Source of the DNA: an uncultured Clostridia bacterium
GTDB taxonomy: Bacteria; Bacillota; Clostridia; Oscillospirales; Ruminococcaceae
Assembly: GCA_947166945.1 (NCBI GenBank)
Contig: CAMVGH010000003.1
Location: 1 to 64,000, forward strand
Length of the DNA stretch: 64,000 nt
Direction: 5' to 3'
The translations under genes were made by a program, and so were the position numbers. Numbering within the stretch: the stretch's first letter is position 1; every line of letters starts with the position of its first letter. Shown piece after piece: positions 61,189 through 64,000 of the stretch. The notes under the pieces are model-generated. The model had not been told where the DNA came from. It ran no database searches and saw only the letters and a program-made list of their open reading frames with translations.

Positions 61189-62120
61189 TATGCTCCTTTC
61201 CTGTACGCAATAGTCTTCAGTGCCGCCTCACGCTGCGCTTCAAACAGTTTTCCTTTGATGCGGCTGTTCGCGATCCATGTAAGTGCGTTCATATCCTCGT
61301 CATAGAGTTGGTTTACGGTTATTCCTTTTTTGTTGTAAGGTCCGACAGCCACAACCGTGTCGAGAAATGCCGGATGTTCTGCGTCCTTTGTGTCATCTTC
61401 GACGGTATCGGGCTGCTTTTTCGGCGTTACATTTATTTCCGGTGCAGCTGACGGCTTTTTCGCAAAAGGATTGGCAAGATCGTCGAGCCCGTCGTCATCC
61501 AGGTCGTAATCATAGTCGCGCGTGTCGGATACTTTTTCGAAGGCTATGGCGTTTGACGGTATTTCCAGGCTTTCAGCAACTTCAGACACAGAACGGTCAT
61601 TCGGCTCTTCCGGCTTAGAAGCGACATCTTCTGCCGTATCTTCAACCAATATTTCAGGTACTTCTTCCTCCTGTTCGGAGGAGTCAACGAGTGGGAGTTC
61701 GGGATAGTCAGAGGATTCTTCCGGTATCTCTGCCTTATTCTTCTTTTTCTTGCGTTCTTCGATGCTTTCGCTGTCCGCGTGAGTGTTCTTAAAACCGAAC
61801 AGCCTTATAACTGCCCGGTCAAAAGCACGCTTTGCCGCCATGATCGTCGGGTACTTCTTGGAAATATCCGTGGTAAGGTTCTTGGTGTTAGACTCACCGA
61901 TAGCATGGACTACACGAGTAATACCTTTTGATGTCGTAAATGAGGCGGTACACTCAAATACAGCGCTCCACCCATTGTTGTAAAGACTCTGATAGCTATA
62001 CTCAACATTGTTGTCATCTGCAAGGTCCTCAAGAACGGTATGAGGAATGATTGTCTTGTCATCTATTACCGTTCCCTCAAACTCAACTTCCTTTTCCAGA
62101 TACTTTGCTTTCGCTTTCAT
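61188..62120 (-). CDS. Annealase-like protein with ExoX-type C-terminal module
   Basis: N-terminal part (about 1-110): beta strands WSAVFECTASFTT and VVHAIGESNT, then helix PTIMAAKRAFDRAVIRLFGF, the order seen in Rad52/ERF-type single-strand annealing proteins with the usual 'AA...A..RA...LG' helix. An acidic disordered linker (about 115-240) follows. The C-terminal 60 residues (VVAVGPYNKKGITVNQLYDE and ALTWIA) match the 'GkykGk...Ly..D..yL.Wi' module attached to ExoX-like exonucleases. Here it is carried by the annealase-like protein and not by the exonuclease. TAGGAGGAACT precedes the ATG. Confidence 0.5.
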   Translation of the reverse strand: MKAKAKYLEKEVEFEGTVIDDKTIIPHTVLEDLADDNNVEYSYQSLYNNGWSAVFECTASFTTSKGITRVVHAIGESNTKNLTTDISKKYPTIMAAKRAFDRAVIRLFGFKNTHADSESIEERKKKKNKAEIPEESSDYPELPLVDSSEQEEEVPEILVEDTAEDVASKPEEPNDRSVSEVAESLEIPSNAIAFEKVSDTRDYDYDLDDDGLDDLANPFAKKPSAAPEINVTPKKQPDTVEDDTKDAEHPAFLDTVVAVGPYNKKGITVNQLYDEDMNALTWIANSRIKGKLFEAQREAALKTIAYRKGA

Positions 62121-62210
62121 AGTTCCTCCTATCTATCGCATAAAGCGATAATCCAGCTTTTCCGTATTCGCATCTATATGATCTCTCCTGTCGTCATAAG
62201 ATGTACATTC

Positions 62211-62223
62211 CTATTATGATAGC
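62211..62223 (-). promoter_or_regulatory. Shared promoter element (GCTATCATAATAG)
   Basis: Perfect core with CTTTTTTC upstream, 92 nt before the annealase-like gene. It directly follows the structured region 62241-62333. Confidence 0.7.
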
Positions 62224-62240
62224 GAAAAAAGACATAACAA

Positions 62241-62333
62241 GAAAAGGACGCACATCGAAGGTTTCTTTTGTGCGCACATCGTATGCGCTCCCAGAAACCT
62301 TCTGTACCACATACTGTGGTAAGCGTCCTTTTC
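62241..62333. ncRNA. Three-way-junction structure, unknown function
   Basis: An 11-bp outer stem (62241-62251 with 62323-62333) encloses two arms. Arm A is 10 bp (62257-62266 with 62293-62302), capped by a GCGCA/TGCGC hairpin. Arm B is a 7-bp hairpin TACCACA/TGTGGTA. All stems are perfect. It lies between the AAA/PD-(D/E)XK gene stop and the promoter at 62211. It may be a terminator of the upstream gene, a structured RNA, or a folded DNA site such as a transfer origin or mobile hairpin. Confidence 0.5.
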
Positions 62334-62354
62334 CGATCATTCTGTGAGAAATTG

Positions 62355-64000
62355 TCAAGCCTTTTTGATAATACAGCGCTTTCCTTCAAAAGCGAGTCCG
62401 TATTTCAGTATTCTATCCGATGATATCCCGTTGGCAATAAGCTCGGTATCATACCTCTTATCCTCGATCTGTTTCAAAGCGTTGTCAGCCGCTTCATTCA
62501 GGTTATGTTCGCCTTCATCACCGGCGATCACCTTGAATTCAAGTATTACTGCCGTTTTTGTCTTATCTTTAGGTTCCATTACAACATCATAGCGTCCGTA
62601 ACCGCTTTCTCTGTTAGATCTGATTATATAATCAGCCGCCTTGTCAACTATCAGTCCAAGTACAAATCCGTGATAGAACTTTTCGGGCTCCTTTCCGGAC
62701 GGCTTGCTTCCGGAATCGAACGAGCTGAATGTATTGAGAGCAATATCATTCATATATCGGTTCATATCAAGAACATTTCCGGTAAGCATCGACTTCACAA
62801 AACCGTTGAAAGACTGATCCTTTGCAAACCAATCCCGTATCAGCTTCCCGAACATGACCTTGACTTCGTAGTTCGTCAGCGCCAGTGTATATAACTCGGA
62901 CGGCTCATAGGGGGTATTATGGTTTTCCGTCTTTGCAAGCACCTTTAAATAGCCTGACGCGAGCAGCAGACTCCAGATAGCGTTTTCATTCTCGTCAAGC
63001 TGCGTAAAAACGATCTGTTCATCTATTGAGGTAACTATCGGCTCATCATTCAGGAGCTTCTCAAAGTCCATTTTTATCTTCGGATCGCTGTTTTTCAGCA
63101 GATGACCGACCAATCCGTTGCTGCTTGTATTCGCCCAGTGAGTTCCGAGCTTTCCGTCCTCGATATACATAGTAACAGACCACGGATTATATATATCGGT
63201 AGTTTCACCGAATGTGAAGCCGTCGTACCAAAGCTTGATCTTCGCCTTATCAGCCTTCGGCATTTCCTGAGCGTCCATAGCGGCAAACACTTCGCTTTCG
63301 GTAAAACCGAATGCACGAGCGTATTTCTTTGTTGTCGTTGTCACGGCATAAAGATTATTGAGATCCGAAAATATTGATTCTTTACTTACCCTTGTAATAC
63401 CCGTCATCAATGCGCGTTCCATAGAAGGATTTGTCTTGAAGGTGTTATTGAACAGCGAACGGATAAAAGAAGTCAGCTTATCCCAGACCCCGCCGATATA
63501 CGCTTCCTGAAGCGGCGTGTCATATTCATCGAGCAGTATAATGACCTTTTTCTTCCAATACTTTTCAAGAAGTCTTGAAAGAAGATTGAGTGAAAATGCC
63601 GCATCTACCTCGTCCATCTCCTCGATTATTTTGGTAAGCGAAGTCTTTTCATTCGTATCAAAGCCTTCGTAATTATACAGATAATCGTATGACGAATACA
63701 GACTTACTATCTGCTTTTTGATCTCCTTAACTATCTGTTCGTAAGCTGTACCCTTTATTCCGGCGAATGACAGGAAAATTACAGGATAAGCCCCCTGTTC
63801 AGCCAAAAGCTCGTTGTCCTTGCTTACCGCCAATCCCTCAAACATATCGCGGCGATCCGCATATCTGTTGGAAAAGAAACAGTTTAGCATAGACATATTC
63901 AGAGTCTTCCCGAAACGCCTCGGTCTTGTGATCAAAGTAACGGGATCCCCGCTGTACCACCATTCGCGGATAAAATCAGTCTTATCTATATAGAAATAAT
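62355..64000 (-). CDS. AAA-ATPase/PD-(D/E)XK nuclease-fusion protein, partial
   Basis: The gene runs off the window end; about 550 residues are present and the frame stays open to base 64000, with YFYIDKTDFIREWW just inside it, so only roughly 15 N-terminal residues are missing. The ATPase part has Walker A RPRRFGKT, Walker B IILLDEYDTPL and the typical ITRVSKESIFSDLNN segment. The C-terminal PD-(D/E)XK fold reads VILEFKVIAGDEGEH. This is the widespread family with DUF1703, found in many gut Bacteroidetes and Firmicutes. It may be a defence or mobile gene. Function unproven. Confidence 0.85.
   Translation of the reverse strand, partial: YFYIDKTDFIREWWYSGDPVTLITRPRRFGKTLNMSMLNCFFSNRYADRRDMFEGLAVSKDNELLAEQGAYPVIFLSFAGIKGTAYEQIVKEIKKQIVSLYSSYDYLYNYEGFDTNEKTSLTKIIEEMDEVDAAFSLNLLSRLLEKYWKKKVIILLDEYDTPLQEAYIGGVWDKLTSFIRSLFNNTFKTNPSMERALMTGITRVSKESIFSDLNNLYAVTTTTKKYARAFGFTESEVFAAMDAQEMPKADKAKIKLWYDGFTFGETTDIYNPWSVTMYIEDGKLGTHWANTSSNGLVGHLLKNSDPKIKMDFEKLLNDEPIVTSIDEQIVFTQLDENENAIWSLLLASGYLKVLAKTENHNTPYEPSELYTLALTNYEVKVMFGKLIRDWFAKDQSFNGFVKSMLTGNVLDMNRYMNDIALNTFSSFDSGSKPSGKEPEKFYHGFVLGLIVDKAADYIIRSNRESGYGRYDVVMEPKDKTKTAVILEFKVIAGDEGEHNLNEAADNALKQIEDKRYDTELIANGISSDRILKYGLAFEGKRCIIKKA

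Overview
The window (about 64 kb, no rRNA or tRNA gene seen, no CRISPR array) looks like part of a large plasmid, megaplasmid or integrated mobile element of a gut Firmicute, most likely a Ruminococcus-like Oscillospiraceae. This is inference from several signs: strong AGGAGG-type ribosome sites, a sortase-type adhesin ending in NPDTG, Thr-rich lipoprotein linkers, an Agr quorum-sensing locus, a ParM-type plasmid actin, and many recombination genes beside a high share of proteins of unknown function.

The main structural feature is a recurrent promoter-like element with core GYTATCATAATA. I count 19 copies on both strands, nearly always 16-120 nt upstream of a start codon and pointing at it, sometimes as divergent pairs (8684/8749, 11149/11197, 28452/28543, 40291/40337). 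Genes carrying it form a 'backbone': LRR protein, ParM/ParR-like pair, HNH/NUMOD proteins, HAD nucleotidase, PP2C phosphatase, amidoligase, VWA and MoxR pair, thioester adhesin, transglutaminase-like lipoprotein, Rad50-like ATPase, OB-fold protein, large secreted proteins and annealase-like protein. Other stretches lack it, use ordinary -35/-10 promoters or none I could define, and look like cargo: 17.9-22.3 kb, 29.8-30.95 kb and 41.3-54.5 kb.

Layout: 0.07-3.0 kb, small unknown genes and an LRR protein (minus). 3.3-5.3 kb, parM, a parR-like gene and a small gene, followed by a 0.58 kb noncoding region with repeated 18-mers. 5.9-7.8 kb, two HNH/NUMOD proteins. 7.9-11.1 kb, HAD nucleotidase, an unknown 433-aa protein, PP2C phosphatase. 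11.3-13.4 kb, a zinc-ribbon amidoligase and a class II glutamine amidotransferase. 13.5-17.8 kb, a HExxH/VWA protein and its MoxR-type AAA+ partner. 18.3-22.0 kb, lipoprotein, papain-like protein, small secreted protein, anti-sigma and ECF sigma factor. 22.4-28.3 kb, a 1983-aa thioester/Cna-B adhesin. 28.6-34.2 kb, secreted proteins and a frameshifted Rpn-type nuclease. 34.3-37.6 kb, a sigma-region-4-like regulator with a flanking inverted repeat, a Rad50-like ATPase and a tandem OB-fold protein. 37.7-41.3 kb, acidic unknown proteins and a membrane-anchored protein. 42.0-44.2 kb, lipoprotein, CHAP-like protein, a second agrD with an agrB remnant. 44.4-50.7 kb, a lipoprotein/ABC exporter operon. 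50.8-54.2 kb, secreted peptide, agrD, agrB, agrC and agrA. 54.5-58.1 kb, a large Ig-like secreted protein. 58.2-59.9 kb, a histone-H1-like AT-hook protein and small genes. 59.9-62.1 kb, prepilin peptidase, DEDDh exonuclease and an annealase-like protein. 62.24-62.33 kb, a three-way-junction structure. 62.4 kb to the end, a truncated AAA/PD-(D/E)XK gene.

How they may work together (inference): ParM and the ParR-like protein segregate the element. The Rad50-like ATPase, OB-fold protein, DEDDh exonuclease and annealase-like protein make a recombination/replication kit. The shared promoter suggests one regulator acting over the backbone, with the small HTH protein at 34277-34696 a candidate. The agr cargo couples a predicted Ser-based cyclic lactone signal to secreted small proteins, and probably to the neighbouring ABC exporter.
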